64,000 bases of DNA from Pectobacterium zantedeschiae (GTDB lineage Bacteria; Pseudomonadota; Gammaproteobacteria; Enterobacterales; Enterobacteriaceae), in contig NZ_NWTM01000001.1 of the NCBI RefSeq assembly GCF_004137795.1, forward strand, positions 806,001-870,000, in the 5' to 3' direction. The notes under the pieces are model-generated. The model saw nothing but the letters and a program-made list of their open reading frames with translations. It made no database searches and was not told where the DNA came from. This document shows positions 26,156 to 36,413 of this stretch, piece after piece (position 1 is the first letter of the stretch; each line of letters starts with the position of its first letter). The position numbers and the translations under genes were made by a program.

Positions 26156-27956
26156 GAGTTTCTCCTGTTAATGGCAGCCGGTGACGATATTCGGAGAGGA
26201 AGCTGACATTCACTTCAGTGCCTCCCGACGGCCGGCGTCGAACAATGCATTCGCCGTGCAAACCCCGTGCACGGTCGCGCATGATAATCAGTCCATAGTG
26301 GTTAGCGCGGCTGGCATCATCAGGAATACCGATGCCGTTATCGGCCACGCTGAGTTCGATGTAACCCTGACGCAATTGCAGCGTGATATCGACCTGTGTG
26401 GCCTGCGCGTGTTTATAAATATTGCTCAGCGCTTCACGCACAATTTGCAGAACGTGAATGCCTTGATGCGCGGATACCGACTGCGGTGGCAAACGGTAAT
26501 GCAGTTCGATGGGATACCCCAACCGCTTGCCGAACTCATCGACCGATGCCCGCAGCGCGGCAAGTAAGCCGGATTCCGAAAGCTTCAGCCGGAAGGTCGT
26601 CAGCAGTTCACGCAACTGGCGATAGGCGGTGTTCAACTCTTCCCGCATTTCCGTCAATAGTTGTTGAGAGGCGGGAGGTAAATCGCCGCCCTGCATTTGC
26701 AGGCAGCTCACTTGAATTTTCAGGCAGGAGAGTGACTGCGCGATAGAATCGTGTAGCTCGCGGGCTATCGTCGCGCGTTCTTCCATGAGCATCAATTGCT
26801 GTTGATGGTTGGATTGACGCTCCAACGCCAGCGTGCTGGTCAACTGTTCCAATAATGTATTCAGTAACTGATTCTGATCGCGGCTCAGTGAGGTATTGCC
26901 CGGCAGGGTGGCTAACACAACGCCATATTGCCCATGTTTGTCGTGCAGATCCCAGTAGTGAGGCTCACCCGGCAGTTCTTCCCGTTTTGCCTGCATACCG
27001 CAGCTCTGACAACTGGTATCTGGGCAATGATCGGGCTGCAACGGGTTGAAATCGCTAAATTGGTGAAACTGTTCCTGATTGTTATCTTCATACAGCCGCA
27101 GTTGAATATTGCGAAGCGGTGTCAACGACGGCAGTTCGTTCAGAATTGGCATCAGTCGGCTGCACAGCGGCGCGCCAGTATGCAGTCGTCGGCTGGCGCG
27201 ATAAAGGAAAGAGAGCAGATCGTTTTTCTGTTGCAGATCGGCCGTTTTCTCGGCAACTCGCTGTTCCAGACTGTGGTACATGGCGGAAAGTTCGTCCGAC
27301 ATGCTGTTCAACACCTGTCCCAGCGTGCTCATTTCATCATGACCATTGATGGCGACCCGCTGGGTGAAATCACCTTGCCCGATCGCCTGCGCCATCGAAA
27401 CCAGATGCCGCCATGGCGTCAGCAGGCGTCGACGCAGATAAAAAAAGGTCGTCGCCAGCAGGATAAACATGATGCCGATGAAAATACGTTGCACCAGCGT
27501 GACCATCATCAGCCGCTGTTCGGTTTTATGATCGATGGCGGAAACCAGATCGTCCAGCTGTTTTACGAAGCGAGCAACATCCGCCGAGGCATCGGCAGAA
27601 TGCGTTGCCTGCCGTAGATGTGGTTGCAGACTCTCCAGCCAGAAAACGCGCAGCGCAGTGAATTGCTCACTGAGTCCTTCCCGGCGTACTGCCTGCTGTA
27701 AGTCACTGCTGATTTCGTCTTCTTCCAGCTCTTGCAGGTAAATTTCGTTCTCAGCAGAGAGCGGTACCATCGATAGCAGACGGTAGCTTTGCATACGCAG
27801 TGAGCCCGCTTTATTAATGGCGTGCGCGTTCCCTTGAATGCTTTGAGACATCCAACTGGAAATCGACATGCCTGCAATACCCAGCAAACCGAGTAGCAAC
27901 ATCAATAGTGCAACCTGATTGACGAGCGACAGCGGCAGCAGGAAACGTTTAAACAT
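26148..27956 (-). CDS. narX: Nitrate/nitrite sensor kinase NarX
   Basis: This inner-membrane sensor has 602 residues. Two membrane segments flank a periplasmic domain containing the nitrate-binding P-box ([17 protein letters not shown]). A HAMP domain, a central Cys-rich region ([10 protein letters not shown]), the HisKA_3 phospho-acceptor His in [16 protein letters not shown], and an ATPase domain (DNGIGIPDD) follow. The ATG at 27956 (MFKRFLLP) matches the E. coli N-terminus, though the frame opens 63 bases earlier. It is divergent from narK. Confidence 0.95.
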   Translation of the reverse strand: MFKRFLLPLSLVNQVALLMLLLGLLGIAGMSISSWMSQSIQGNAHAINKAGSLRMQSYRLLSMVPLSAENEIYLQELEEDEISSDLQQAVRREGLSEQFTALRVFWLESLQPHLRQATHSADASADVARFVKQLDDLVSAIDHKTEQRLMMVTLVQRIFIGIMFILLATTFFYLRRRLLTPWRHLVSMAQAIGQGDFTQRVAINGHDEMSTLGQVLNSMSDELSAMYHSLEQRVAEKTADLQQKNDLLSFLYRASRRLHTGAPLCSRLMPILNELPSLTPLRNIQLRLYEDNNQEQFHQFSDFNPLQPDHCPDTSCQSCGMQAKREELPGEPHYWDLHDKHGQYGVVLATLPGNTSLSRDQNQLLNTLLEQLTSTLALERQSNHQQQLMLMEERATIARELHDSIAQSLSCLKIQVSCLQMQGGDLPPASQQLLTEMREELNTAYRQLRELLTTFRLKLSESGLLAALRASVDEFGKRLGYPIELHYRLPPQSVSAHQGIHVLQIVREALSNIYKHAQATQVDITLQLRQGYIELSVADNGIGIPDDASRANHYGLIIMRDRARGLHGECIVRRRPSGGTEVNVSFLSEYRHRLPLTGETHD

Positions 27957-28157
27957 AATAAAGCGACCTCTGCTGGAGGAGTAGAAAACCAGTACCGAGA
28001 AGGATAACCCTTTTGGCATTTTTCCCGATCCTACGTGATAACCCTATACCCACTAGTGAGTACCACCGAATATCCATGCCTTGGAAGGGGGTATGACAGT
28101 AAGGAAAAATAGAGATATAACAGCTTGAATTATCGTTGCTTATTTTTCTATTTTAAT

Positions 28158-28173
28158 TACTCATTAAGGAGTG
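28158..28173 (+). promoter_or_regulatory. NarL/NarP 7-2-7 site upstream of narK
   Basis: TACTCAT-TA-AGGAGTG is an inverted pair of NarL heptamers (consensus TACYNMT) spaced by 2 bases, the preferred NarL/NarP arrangement. The left half matches fully and the right half at 6 of 7. It is centred 52 bases upstream of the FNR box centre. Confidence 0.65.
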
Positions 28174-28210
28174 TGATTGTTTTTACTCGATTTTTTTACC
28201 TGACAGCGTG

Positions 28211-28224
28211 TTGATTTGCATCAA
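28211..28224 (+). promoter_or_regulatory. FNR box of narK
   Basis: TTGATTTGCATCAA is a perfect match to TTGAT-N4-ATCAA, 69 bases before the narK start. Centred at -41.5, it would place transcription start near 28259 with TAATGT (28246-28251) as a -10 element. Confidence 0.88.
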
Positions 28225-28292
28225 CTTTACCTGCGGTGTAATCCCTAATGTTGCGCCTTAATTCTACCGCGTTTTTATTTATTGAGGTTTTT

Positions 28293-29681
28293 ATGACGCA
28301 GCCTTCATCACCCGAAAAAATATCGCAAAGCACGCTGATAAGGGAATGGAATCCTGAAGACACAAAATTCTGGCAATCTGGCGGACAACGGATAGCACAG
28401 CGTAATCTTTGGATATCTGTACCGTGCCTGCTGTTGTCGTTTTGTGTCTGGATGATTTTCAGCACCGTAGCCGTTAACCTAAACAAAGTCGGATTTCGTT
28501 TTACCACAGACCAGCTATTTTTGCTTACTGCGTTGCCTTCCGTTTCCGGTGCGTTGTTACGCGTGCCTTACTCCTTTGTTATCCCGATGGTTGGCGGTCG
28601 CCGTTGGACGACGTTAAGCACCATTATTCTGGTTATCCCGTGTATTTGGCTTGGGTTTGTCGTACAGAATCCGCAAACGCCTTACAGCATTTTCGTCACC
28701 ATCTCTCTGCTGTGTGGTTTTGCCGGTGCTAACTTCGCGTCCAGCATGGCTAACATCAGTTTCTTCTTCCCCAAATCACGTCAGGGCAGTGCGTTAGGCA
28801 TTAACGGTGGATTGGGTAACCTCGGTGTGAGCGTGATGCAGTTGCTGGTGCCAGTGGTGATTTTTCTGCCGATTCTGGGGTTCTCCGGCAATGGTGTTGT
28901 GCAACCTGATGGCCACCAGATTTGGTTGCATCATGCCGCGTGGATGTGGGTGCCGTTTTTGGTTATTGCCGCAACCGCTGCCTGGTTTGGCATGAACGAT
29001 CTTTCAACGGCCAATGCGTCCATACGTAAGCAGTTGCCTGTGTTGAAGCAAATGCACCTGTGGGTACTCAGCTTCTTGTATCTGTCCACCTTTGGCTCAT
29101 TTATCGGTTTTTCAGCAGGCTTCGGCATGCTGTCCAGAACGCAGTTTCCAGACATTGTGATTCTGTACTACGCCTTTTTCGGGCCGCTGCTGGGGGCGTT
29201 GGCGCGTCCGGTTGGGGGGATGTTGTCCGATCGTTTTGGCGGAGTGAAAGTTACGCTGATTAACTTTATCCTGATGGCAATTTTCTCCGTGTTGTTATTT
29301 CTGTCTCTGCCGAGTGCGAATTCTGCGGGCTCATTCGGCATGTTCTTTGGCATCTTCATGATGCTGTTCCTGACGGCTGGTTTGGGGAGTGGGTCAACCT
29401 TTCAGATGATCGCAGTAATTTTCCGTAAATTAACGGGAGACCGCGTTAAATCGCAAGGCGGGAGCGATGCTGACGCGCAGCGTGCAGCAGCCACGGATAC
29501 CGCAGCGGCGCTGGGCTTTATTTCGGCCATTGGTGCGATCGGCGGATTCTTCATTCCCCAGGCCTTTGGCATGTCGCTGGAGTTGACCGGTTCACCCACC
29601 GGTGCCATGAAAGTGTTTGTGGTGTGCTACGTGGTGTGTGTACTGGTGACGTGGCTGTTCTATGCCAGAAAGCAACGCTAA
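28293..29681 (+). CDS. narK: Nitrate/nitrite antiporter NarK
   Basis: NarK is an inner-membrane major facilitator that imports nitrate and exports nitrite during nitrate respiration. The 462 residues and twelve membrane segments match E. coli NarK. The nitrate signature is seen in GFAGANFASSMANISFFFPK followed by GSALGINGGLGNLGVSVMQL, and a second Gly-rich stretch is in AGLGSGSTFQMIAVIFRKLT. The ATG at 28293 follows TTGAGG at good spacing. The promoter carries FNR and NarL sites. Confidence 0.96.
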   Translation: MTQPSSPEKISQSTLIREWNPEDTKFWQSGGQRIAQRNLWISVPCLLLSFCVWMIFSTVAVNLNKVGFRFTTDQLFLLTALPSVSGALLRVPYSFVIPMVGGRRWTTLSTIILVIPCIWLGFVVQNPQTPYSIFVTISLLCGFAGANFASSMANISFFFPKSRQGSALGINGGLGNLGVSVMQLLVPVVIFLPILGFSGNGVVQPDGHQIWLHHAAWMWVPFLVIAATAAWFGMNDLSTANASIRKQLPVLKQMHLWVLSFLYLSTFGSFIGFSAGFGMLSRTQFPDIVILYYAFFGPLLGALARPVGGMLSDRFGGVKVTLINFILMAIFSVLLFLSLPSANSAGSFGMFFGIFMMLFLTAGLGSGSTFQMIAVIFRKLTGDRVKSQGGSDADAQRAAATDTAAALGFISAIGAIGGFFIPQAFGMSLELTGSPTGAMKVFVVCYVVCVLVTWLFYARKQR

Positions 29682-29710
29682 GCGTTGAGTTGATTTGCTT
29701 CATTCCTCCC

Positions 29711-29754
29711 AACTGCCTCTTGGTCACATTTTTATGCCGACTAAGAGGCGGTTT
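29711..29754 (+). terminator. Possible narK terminator
   Basis: AACTGCCTCTT (29711-29721) pairs with AAGAGGCGGTTT (29743-29754) with one mismatch around a 21-base loop, 30 bases past narK. Confidence 0.45.
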
Positions 29755-29794
29755 CGTGCGCGATTAACACTGTCATTTTCATGCTACTCCGTAG

Positions 29795-29995
29795 CGTGCG
29801 CCCGACAAGGAGCACTCAATTGCCGTGCTCCTTGACCTCTGGCTTTCGGCGGAAATTCTGCCGCTGACGCGGTGCCTTCGTCGGTATCGGACTTTGCGGA
29901 TCGCTTGCGACACGTTCCCTACGTGGCGCAAGCTTTCGCCGCATCCCTGCGGCTCATCCTAAGTCCGCTCTCTCCTCAGCATAATTTTTTACGCC
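29795..29995. repeat. GC-rich palindrome-rich block
   Basis: Several stem-loops follow one another: AAGGAGCAC/GTGCTCCTT (29807-29833), TTGCGACACG against CGTGGCGCAA (about 29907-29933), and GCCGCA-TCCC-TGCGGC (about 29939-29954). The block has no coding frame and differs in composition from its AT-rich surroundings. It may be a repetitive extragenic element; other genomic copies could not be checked. Confidence 0.45.
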
Positions 29996-30174
29996 AGAAA
30001 AATAAGGGCAGAGAACTAATAGGTAATCTCTCTTGTTCGCACGATTTTTCGTCGCTTCCTGACTACTACCTCTAAATAGTCGTGTGTATGAATTCAGTAT
30101 AAACACAAAACCAATGGTTTTATTTTTATCATTTAAAATCAACAGGTTAATTTATTTTTTCGTGATAGTTCTTT

Positions 30175-30181
30175 AGTGGTA
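30175..30181 (-). promoter_or_regulatory. NarL-type heptamer upstream of narG
   Basis: TACCACT on the minus strand fits TACYNMT. Further candidates nearby are TACCTCT (30067-30073, full match) and TACTCCG (30192-30198, 6 of 7). E. coli narG has several distal NarL heptamers, but single heptamers are weak evidence. Confidence 0.35.
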
Positions 30182-30218
30182 GTTGCTGATGTACTCCGTT
30201 TTTTACCGGGGGACACTC

Positions 30219-30232
30219 TTGATCGTTATCAA
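30219..30232 (+). promoter_or_regulatory. FNR box of narG
   Basis: TTGATCGTTATCAA matches TTGAT-N4-ATCAA perfectly. Placing it at -41.5 puts transcription start near 30267 and a -10 around 30253, leaving a leader of about 90 bases before narG. Confidence 0.88.
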
Positions 30233-30359
30233 GTTTGGCGGTGCGGTTGCTGGATACCCTAGCGCCAATTTGAGCGATGTGTCGTCAGCAAAAACAGATG
30301 TCTGCTACGAGCATTTCATAACGACAGGGGCCAGCAGGCTTCGCAGCAGGAGAGTCCGG

Positions 30360-33300
30360 ATGAGCAAATTCCTTGACCGGTTACGTTACTTCAAACAACT
30401 GGCCGAACCGTTTTCTGACGGTCACGGGCAGACCCTCAACACCAATCGTGACTGGGAAGACGGCTATCGCAGTCGCTGGCAGCATGACAAAATTGTACGT
30501 TCTACCCACGGAGTAAACTGCACGGGTTCATGCAGTTGGAAGATCTATGTGAAAAACGGTCTGGTGACGTGGGAAACACAGCAGACTGACTATCCGCGTA
30601 CCCGCCCAGACCTGCCTAATCATGAACCTCGCGGCTGCCCGCGCGGTGCCAGCTACTCTTGGTATCTTTACAGCGCCAACCGTCTGAAATACCCGATGAT
30701 GCGTAAACGCCTGATGAAACTGTGGCGTGAAGCGAAGCTGACATACAGCGATCCGGTTGATGCCTGGGCATCCATCGTCAACGACTCCGAAAAAACCAAA
30801 TACTACAAACAAATTCGCGGCCGTGGTGGTTTCGTTCGTTCTGACTGGAACGAAGTGAATGAACTGATTGCGGCTTCTAACGTTTATACTGCCAAAACCT
30901 ATGGTCCAGACCGCATTATCGGTTTCTCGCCGATCCCTGCTATGTCGATGGTGTCCTACGCGGCGGGTGCGCGTTACCTTTCTCTGCTCGGCGGTGTGTG
31001 CCTGAGCTTTTACGACTGGTACTGCGACTTACCACCCGCTTCACCGATGACCTGGGGTGAGCAGACTGACGTACCGGAATCTGCTGATTGGTACAACTCC
31101 TCTTACATCATTGCCTGGGGCTCTAACGTTCCGCAGACCCGTACGCCGGATGCCCACTTCTTTACCGAAGTGCGCTACAAAGGCACCAAAACCGTTGCTG
31201 TCACGCCGGACTACGCTGAAATCGCCAAGTTGTGCGATCAGTGGTTGAATCCGAAACAAGGCACCGACAGCGCGATGGCGCTGGCAATGGGCCACGTTAT
31301 TCTGAAAGAGTTCCACCTCGACAAACCGAGCCAGTATTTCAGCGAGTACGTGCGTCAATACACGGATTTACCGATGCTGGTGCTGCTGGAACCACGTGAA
31401 GACGGTTACTACGCCGCGGGTCGTATGCTGCGTGCCTCCGATCTGGTTGACAACCTCGGTCATGACAACAACCCACAGTGGAAAACCATCGCGATTGACG
31501 ATGAAAGCGGCAACCTGACTGCACCACAAGGGTCGATCGGCTATCGCTGGGGCGATCAGGGTAAATGGAACCTTGAGCAGCGCGACGGCGTCAGTGGCGA
31601 GGAAGTGAAGCTACGCTTGAGCTTGCTGGGGTCGCACGACGATGTGGTTGATGTCGGCTTCCCGTATTTTGGCGGTGCGGTCAGCGAACATTTCAACAAC
31701 GTCGAGCTACAAGAAATTCTGCTGCACAAACTGCCGGTTAAGCGTTTGACGCTGGCTGACGGCAGCGAGGCGCTGGTTGCCTGTGTTTATGACCTGACGA
31801 TGGCGAACTACGGTTTGGATCGCGGTCTGGGTGACGACAACTGCGCACATGATTATGACGACGTAAAAGCGTACAGCCCCGCCTGGGCCGAGAAGATTAC
31901 TGGGGTTTCTCGTCAGAACATCATTCGTATCGCGCGTGAGTTCGCGGATAACGCCGATAAAACGCACGGTCGTTCCATGATCATCGTCGGCGCGGGAATC
32001 AACCACTGGTACCACATGGACATGAACTACCGCGGCATTATCAACATGCTGATTTTCTGCGGTTGTGTCGGCCAGAGCGGTGGCGGTTGGGCGCACTACG
32101 TCGGACAAGAAAAACTGCGTCCGCAAACGGGTTGGACGCCGCTGGCGTTTGGCCTGGACTGGCAGCGTCCGCCTCGTCACATGAACAGTACGTCATTCTT
32201 CTATAACCATTCCAGTCAGTGGCGTTATGAGACCGTCGCGCCGCAGGAACTGCTGTCACCGCTGGCGGACAAATCCCGCTTTAGCGGCAGCATGATTGAC
32301 TTCAACGTGCGCGCTGAACGTATGGGCTGGTTGCCATCAGCACCGCAACTGAACGTTAACCCGCTGGATATCGCAGAAAAAGCACGTGCTGCTGGTGTGA
32401 CGCCGCAGGACTATACCGTTGCTGCACTGAAGTCTGGCGAGATCAGATTTGCCGCTGAACAGCCGGATAGCCCGCAAAACTACCCGCGCAACCTGTTTAT
32501 TTGGCGTTCTAACCTGCTTGGCTCTTCCGGTAAAGGCCACGAATACATGCTGAAGTATCTGCTGGGTACGGAGCACGGTATTCAAGGGCAAGATCTGGGC
32601 ACAGCGGGCAGTGTGAAGCCAGAAGAAGTGGAATGGCGCGATCAAGGCGTTGAAGGTAAGTTGGATCTGGTGGTAACGCTCGATTTCCGTATGTCCAGCA
32701 CCTGCCTGTACTCCGACATTGTTCTGCCAACGGCAACCTGGTACGAAAAAGACGACATGAATACCTCGGATATGCATCCGTTTATTCACCCGCTGTCTGC
32801 GGCCGTCGATCCTGCATGGGATTCCAAAAGCGATTGGGAAATCTACAAAGGCATTGCGAGAACCTTCTCCCGCGTGTGTCAGGGGCACCTTGGTCAGGAA
32901 ACCGATCTGGTCACTTTGCCGATTCAACATGACTCTCCGGCAGAAATGGCGCAGCCGTTCGGCGTGGATGACTGGAAAAAGGGCGAATGCGACCTGATTC
33001 CGGGCAAAACCGCACCGCACCTGATGATGGTAGAACGCGATTACCCGAACCTGTACGAACGTTTCACCTCGCTGGGCCCGTTGCTGGACAAACTGGGTAA
33101 CGGTGGTAAAGGCATCGGTTGGAACACGCAGACCGAAGTCGATTTCCTGAAAAAGCTGAACTACACCAAAACTGAAGGTGCGGCGGCAGGTCGTCCGAAG
33201 ATTGAAACGGCGATCGATGCGGCAGAAGTCATTCTGTCCCTTGCTCCTGAAACCAATGGTCAGGTGGCAGTAAAAGCGTGGGAAGCGCTGAGCAAATTCA

Positions 33301-34136
33301 CGGGTCGTGACCACGCGCATCTGGCACTGAATAAAGAAGACGAGAAAATCCGCTTCCGCGATATTCAGGCGCAGCCGCGCAAAATTATCTCCAGCCCGAC
33401 CTGGTCTGGTCTGGAAGACGAGCACGTTTCCTATAACGCCTGTTATACCAACGTTCATGAGCTGATTCCGTGGCGTACGCTGTCCGGCCGCCAGCAGCTG
33501 TATCAAGACCATGAGTGGATGCGTGCTTTCGGTGAAAGTCTGCTGGTGTACCGTCCGCCGGTCGATACCCGAGCTGCGGCACCCGTAATGAATCAGAAAC
33601 CCAACGGCAACCCGGAAAAAGCGTTGAACTTCCTGACACCGCACCAGAAATGGGGCATTCACTCCACGTACAGCGACAACCTGTTGATGCTGACGCTGGG
33701 TCGCGGTGGCCCGATTATCTGGCTGAGCGAAGAGGATGCCAGCGACTTGGGTATTGCGGATAACGATTGGATAGAAGCGTTCAACGCCAACGGTGCGCTG
33801 ACGGCGCGTGCGGTAGTCAGCCAGCGTGTGCCAGCGGGAATGACCATGATGTACCACGCGCAGGAACGCATCATTAACCTGCCGGGATCGGAAATTACCC
33901 AGCAGCGCGGCGGTATTCACAACTCGGTGACCCGTATTACTCCGAAACCGACCCATATGATCGGCGGCTATGCCCAACTGGCTTATGGCTTTAACTACTA
34001 CGGTACCGTCGGGTCAAACCGTGATGAGTTCGTCGTGGTTCGTAAAATGAAACGCATCGACTGGTTGGATGATGAAGGCCAGGACTATGTTCAGCAACAA
34101 ACAGTTCAGAAAGCGGTACAGCGGGAGAAAGCCTGA
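30360..34136 (+). CDS. narG: Respiratory nitrate reductase alpha subunit NarG
   Basis: This catalytic subunit reduces nitrate to nitrite on the cytoplasmic face of the inner membrane using the bis-MGD molybdenum cofactor. It has 1258 residues (E. coli 1247). His50, Cys54 and Cys58 in THGVNCTGSC begin the FS0 cluster site, and the Mo-ligand Asp223 (Asp222 of the mature numbering) lies in FYDWYCDLPPAS. The frame is open from 30183, but the ATG at 30360 gives MSKFLDRLRYFKQ, matching E. coli. First gene of narGHJI. The stop overlaps the narH start (TGATG). Confidence 0.97.
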   Translation: MSKFLDRLRYFKQLAEPFSDGHGQTLNTNRDWEDGYRSRWQHDKIVRSTHGVNCTGSCSWKIYVKNGLVTWETQQTDYPRTRPDLPNHEPRGCPRGASYSWYLYSANRLKYPMMRKRLMKLWREAKLTYSDPVDAWASIVNDSEKTKYYKQIRGRGGFVRSDWNEVNELIAASNVYTAKTYGPDRIIGFSPIPAMSMVSYAAGARYLSLLGGVCLSFYDWYCDLPPASPMTWGEQTDVPESADWYNSSYIIAWGSNVPQTRTPDAHFFTEVRYKGTKTVAVTPDYAEIAKLCDQWLNPKQGTDSAMALAMGHVILKEFHLDKPSQYFSEYVRQYTDLPMLVLLEPREDGYYAAGRMLRASDLVDNLGHDNNPQWKTIAIDDESGNLTAPQGSIGYRWGDQGKWNLEQRDGVSGEEVKLRLSLLGSHDDVVDVGFPYFGGAVSEHFNNVELQEILLHKLPVKRLTLADGSEALVACVYDLTMANYGLDRGLGDDNCAHDYDDVKAYSPAWAEKITGVSRQNIIRIAREFADNADKTHGRSMIIVGAGINHWYHMDMNYRGIINMLIFCGCVGQSGGGWAHYVGQEKLRPQTGWTPLAFGLDWQRPPRHMNSTSFFYNHSSQWRYETVAPQELLSPLADKSRFSGSMIDFNVRAERMGWLPSAPQLNVNPLDIAEKARAAGVTPQDYTVAALKSGEIRFAAEQPDSPQNYPRNLFIWRSNLLGSSGKGHEYMLKYLLGTEHGIQGQDLGTAGSVKPEEVEWRDQGVEGKLDLVVTLDFRMSSTCLYSDIVLPTATWYEKDDMNTSDMHPFIHPLSAAVDPAWDSKSDWEIYKGIARTFSRVCQGHLGQETDLVTLPIQHDSPAEMAQPFGVDDWKKGECDLIPGKTAPHLMMVERDYPNLYERFTSLGPLLDKLGNGGKGIGWNTQTEVDFLKKLNYTKTEGAAAGRPKIETAIDAAEVILSLAPETNGQVAVKAWEALSKFTGRDHAHLALNKEDEKIRFRDIQAQPRKIISSPTWSGLEDEHVSYNACYTNVHELIPWRTLSGRQQLYQDHEWMRAFGESLLVYRPPVDTRAAAPVMNQKPNGNPEKALNFLTPHQKWGIHSTYSDNLLMLTLGRGGPIIWLSEEDASDLGIADNDWIEAFNANGALTARAVVSQRVPAGMTMMYHAQERIINLPGSEITQQRGGIHNSVTRITPKPTHMIGGYAQLAYGFNYYGTVGSNRDEFVVVRKMKRIDWLDDEGQDYVQQQTVQKAVQREKA

Positions 34137-35701
34137 TGAAAATTCGTTCACAAGTGGGCATGGTGCTGAATCTGGACAAATGCATCGGCTGTCACACCTG
34201 CTCCGTTAGCTGTAAAAACGTCTGGACTAGCCGTGAAGGGATGGAATACGCCTGGTTCAATAACGTCGAAACCAAACCGGGCGTGGGCTATCCCCATGCC
34301 TGGGAAGATCAGGAAAAGTGGAAGGGCGGTTGGATCCGTAAGATCAGCGGCAAGCTTGAACCGCGCATGGGTAACCGTATCAGCGTGTTGTCTAAAATCT
34401 TCGCTAACCCTGATGTCCCGGAAATCGACGACTATTATGAGCCGTTCGACTACGACTATCAGAATCTGCGTAAAGCGCCGGAAGGTAAACACCAGCCTGT
34501 CGCTCGTCCACGCTCGCTGATTACCGGTCAGCGGATGAAAAAAATCGAAACCGGCCCGAACTGGGAAGACGATCTGGGTGGGGAATTTAGCGTACGCGCC
34601 AAAGATAAAAACTTTGAGCATATGCAGAAAGAGATGTACGGCCAGTTCGAAAACACGTTCATGATGTATTTGCCGCGCCTGTGCGAACACTGCCTGAACC
34701 CGGCGTGTGTGGCGACCTGTCCGAGCGGCGCGATCTATAAGCGTGGTGAAGACGGTATCGTCCTGATCGATCAGGACAAGTGCCGCGGCTGGCGGATGTG
34801 TTTGACCGGTTGCCCGTACAAGAAAATCTACTTCAACTGGAAGAGCGGAAAATCAGAAAAATGTATTTTCTGCTACCCGCGTATCGAAAGCGGCCAACCG
34901 ACGCTCTGTTCGGAAACCTGCGTCGGACGTATCCGCTATCTGGGCGTGCTGCTCTATGATGCCGATCGCATCGAACAGGCAGCTTCTGTGGAAAATGAGA
35001 AAGATCTATACCAGAGCCAACTAGATGTGTTCCTCGACCCGCACGACCCGAAAGTCATTGAGCAAGCACTGAAAGACGGCATTCCAAACAGTGTGATTGA
35101 CGCGGCGCAGAAGTCACCGGTTTACAAAATGGCGATGGACTGGAAGCTGGCGCTGCCGCTGCATCCAGAATATCGCACGTTGCCGATGGTGTGGTATGTC
35201 CCGCCGTTGTCACCGATTCAGTCTGCCGCGGATGCGGGGCAACTGGCGCACACCGGCGTACTGCCGGATGTAGAAAGTCTGCGTATTCCGGTGCAGTACC
35301 TGGCGAACCTGCTGACCGCAGGGGATACCGAACCTGTCTTACTGGCACTGAAACGTATGCTGGCGATGCGCCACTATAAACGTGCGGAAAGCGTAGAAGG
35401 CAAGATCGATACCAGTGCGCTGGAGCAGGTTGGGCTGACAGAAGCACAGGCGCAGGAAATGTATCGCTATCTGGCGATTGCTAACTACGAAGATCGTTTT
35501 GTGATCCCATCGAGCCACCGTGAACTGGCACGTGAAGCCTTCCCGGAAAGCAAAGGTTGTGGTTTCAGCTTTGGCGATGGTTGCCACGGCAGCGACACCA
35601 AATTCAACCTGTTCAACAGCAAGCGTATTGATGCTATCGATGTCAGCAGCAAAACGCGCGATATGAACAGCAAAATCATGCAGGAGACTAACCATGATTA
35701 G
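34136..35701 (+). CDS. narH: Respiratory nitrate reductase beta subunit NarH
   Basis: This electron-transfer subunit carries three [4Fe-4S] and one [3Fe-4S] cluster between NarI and NarG. It has 521 residues (E. coli 512). Cys groups are seen in CIGCHTCSVSC, CEHCLNPACVATC, CRGWRMCLTGC (Trp in place of a Cys, the mark of the [3Fe-4S] site), CIFCYPR and CSETCVG. It overlaps narJ by 8 bases. Confidence 0.97.
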   Translation: MKIRSQVGMVLNLDKCIGCHTCSVSCKNVWTSREGMEYAWFNNVETKPGVGYPHAWEDQEKWKGGWIRKISGKLEPRMGNRISVLSKIFANPDVPEIDDYYEPFDYDYQNLRKAPEGKHQPVARPRSLITGQRMKKIETGPNWEDDLGGEFSVRAKDKNFEHMQKEMYGQFENTFMMYLPRLCEHCLNPACVATCPSGAIYKRGEDGIVLIDQDKCRGWRMCLTGCPYKKIYFNWKSGKSEKCIFCYPRIESGQPTLCSETCVGRIRYLGVLLYDADRIEQAASVENEKDLYQSQLDVFLDPHDPKVIEQALKDGIPNSVIDAAQKSPVYKMAMDWKLALPLHPEYRTLPMVWYVPPLSPIQSAADAGQLAHTGVLPDVESLRIPVQYLANLLTAGDTEPVLLALKRMLAMRHYKRAESVEGKIDTSALEQVGLTEAQAQEMYRYLAIANYEDRFVIPSSHRELAREAFPESKGCGFSFGDGCHGSDTKFNLFNSKRIDAIDVSSKTRDMNSKIMQETNHD

Positions 35702-36413
35702 CCTGCGGATTATTGCTCGCCTGCTGGACTATCCCGATAGCGAGTTATGGGAAAACCGGGCTGAGTTGATCGAAGCGGTAGAGCAGGCTGATGCCTTACC
35801 GCTGCGTGAAAGTCATCAACTGATGCAGTTCATCAACACGCTGTGCGCGCAGGATCTGTTGGACAAACAGGCGGAGTACAGCGGCCTGTTTGATCGCGGT
35901 CGGGCGACGTCGCTGCTGCTGTTTGAGCACGTTCACGGTGAGTCTCGTGACCGTGGTCAGGCGATGGTCGATCTGATGCAGCAATATCAGGATGCCGGTC
36001 TGGCACTGGATTGCCGTGAACTGCCGGATTACCTGCCGCTGTATCTTGAGTACCTTTCTCGTCTGGAACCCGCACAGAGTCGCGCGGGTTTACTCGACAT
36101 TGCGCCGATTCTGGCGTTGATTGGCGCGCGTTTGCAGCAGCGTGACAGCAGCTATGCCGCGCTGTTCGATCTGCTGTTGGCGCTGTCTGGCAGCGACCTG
36201 AAAAGTGACGATGTCACACACAAGGTAGCTGACGAAGCGCGCGACGACACGCCGCAGGCGCTGGATGCCGTGTGGGAAGAGGAACAGGTTAAGTTCCTCG
36301 GCGAAGAAGGCTGCGCATCGGCCCAACAAACGCAACACCAACGCCGCTTCGCTGGCGCGGTGGTGCCGCAATATCTGAATCTTGACGCTACATCGGCGGG
36401 GGGGCAACGTTAA
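35694..36413 (+). CDS. narJ: Nitrate reductase assembly chaperone NarJ
   Basis: NarJ is a cytoplasmic TorD-like chaperone that binds the NarG N-terminus and is needed for molybdenum cofactor insertion before membrane docking. It has 239 residues (E. coli 236) and is mostly helical, with conserved [10 protein letters not shown] near the start and [14 protein letters not shown] in the middle. The C-terminus after about residue 175 is acidic and poorly conserved. The start lies inside narH and the stop overlaps narI by one base. Confidence 0.95.
   Translation: MISLRIIARLLDYPDSELWENRAELIEAVEQADALPLRESHQLMQFINTLCAQDLLDKQAEYSGLFDRGRATSLLLFEHVHGESRDRGQAMVDLMQQYQDAGLALDCRELPDYLPLYLEYLSRLEPAQSRAGLLDIAPILALIGARLQQRDSSYAALFDLLLALSGSDLKSDDVTHKVADEARDDTPQALDAVWEEEQVKFLGEEGCASAQQTQHQRRFAGAVVPQYLNLDATSAGGQR

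Larger units (their letters stand above)
29682..30359. promoter_or_regulatory. narK-narG intergenic region
   Basis: These 680 bases hold a possible narK terminator (29711-29754), a GC-rich palindrome-rich block of unknown nature (about 29795-29995), an AT-rich segment, NarL-type heptamers, and the FNR box of narG at 30219. Translation upstream of 30360 has no family resemblance, so narG starts at 30360. Confidence 0.6.

Noticed and set aside
32337-33977. 546-residue ORF antisense to narG
   Set aside because: A long shadow frame created by narG codon use; no motif or start signal.
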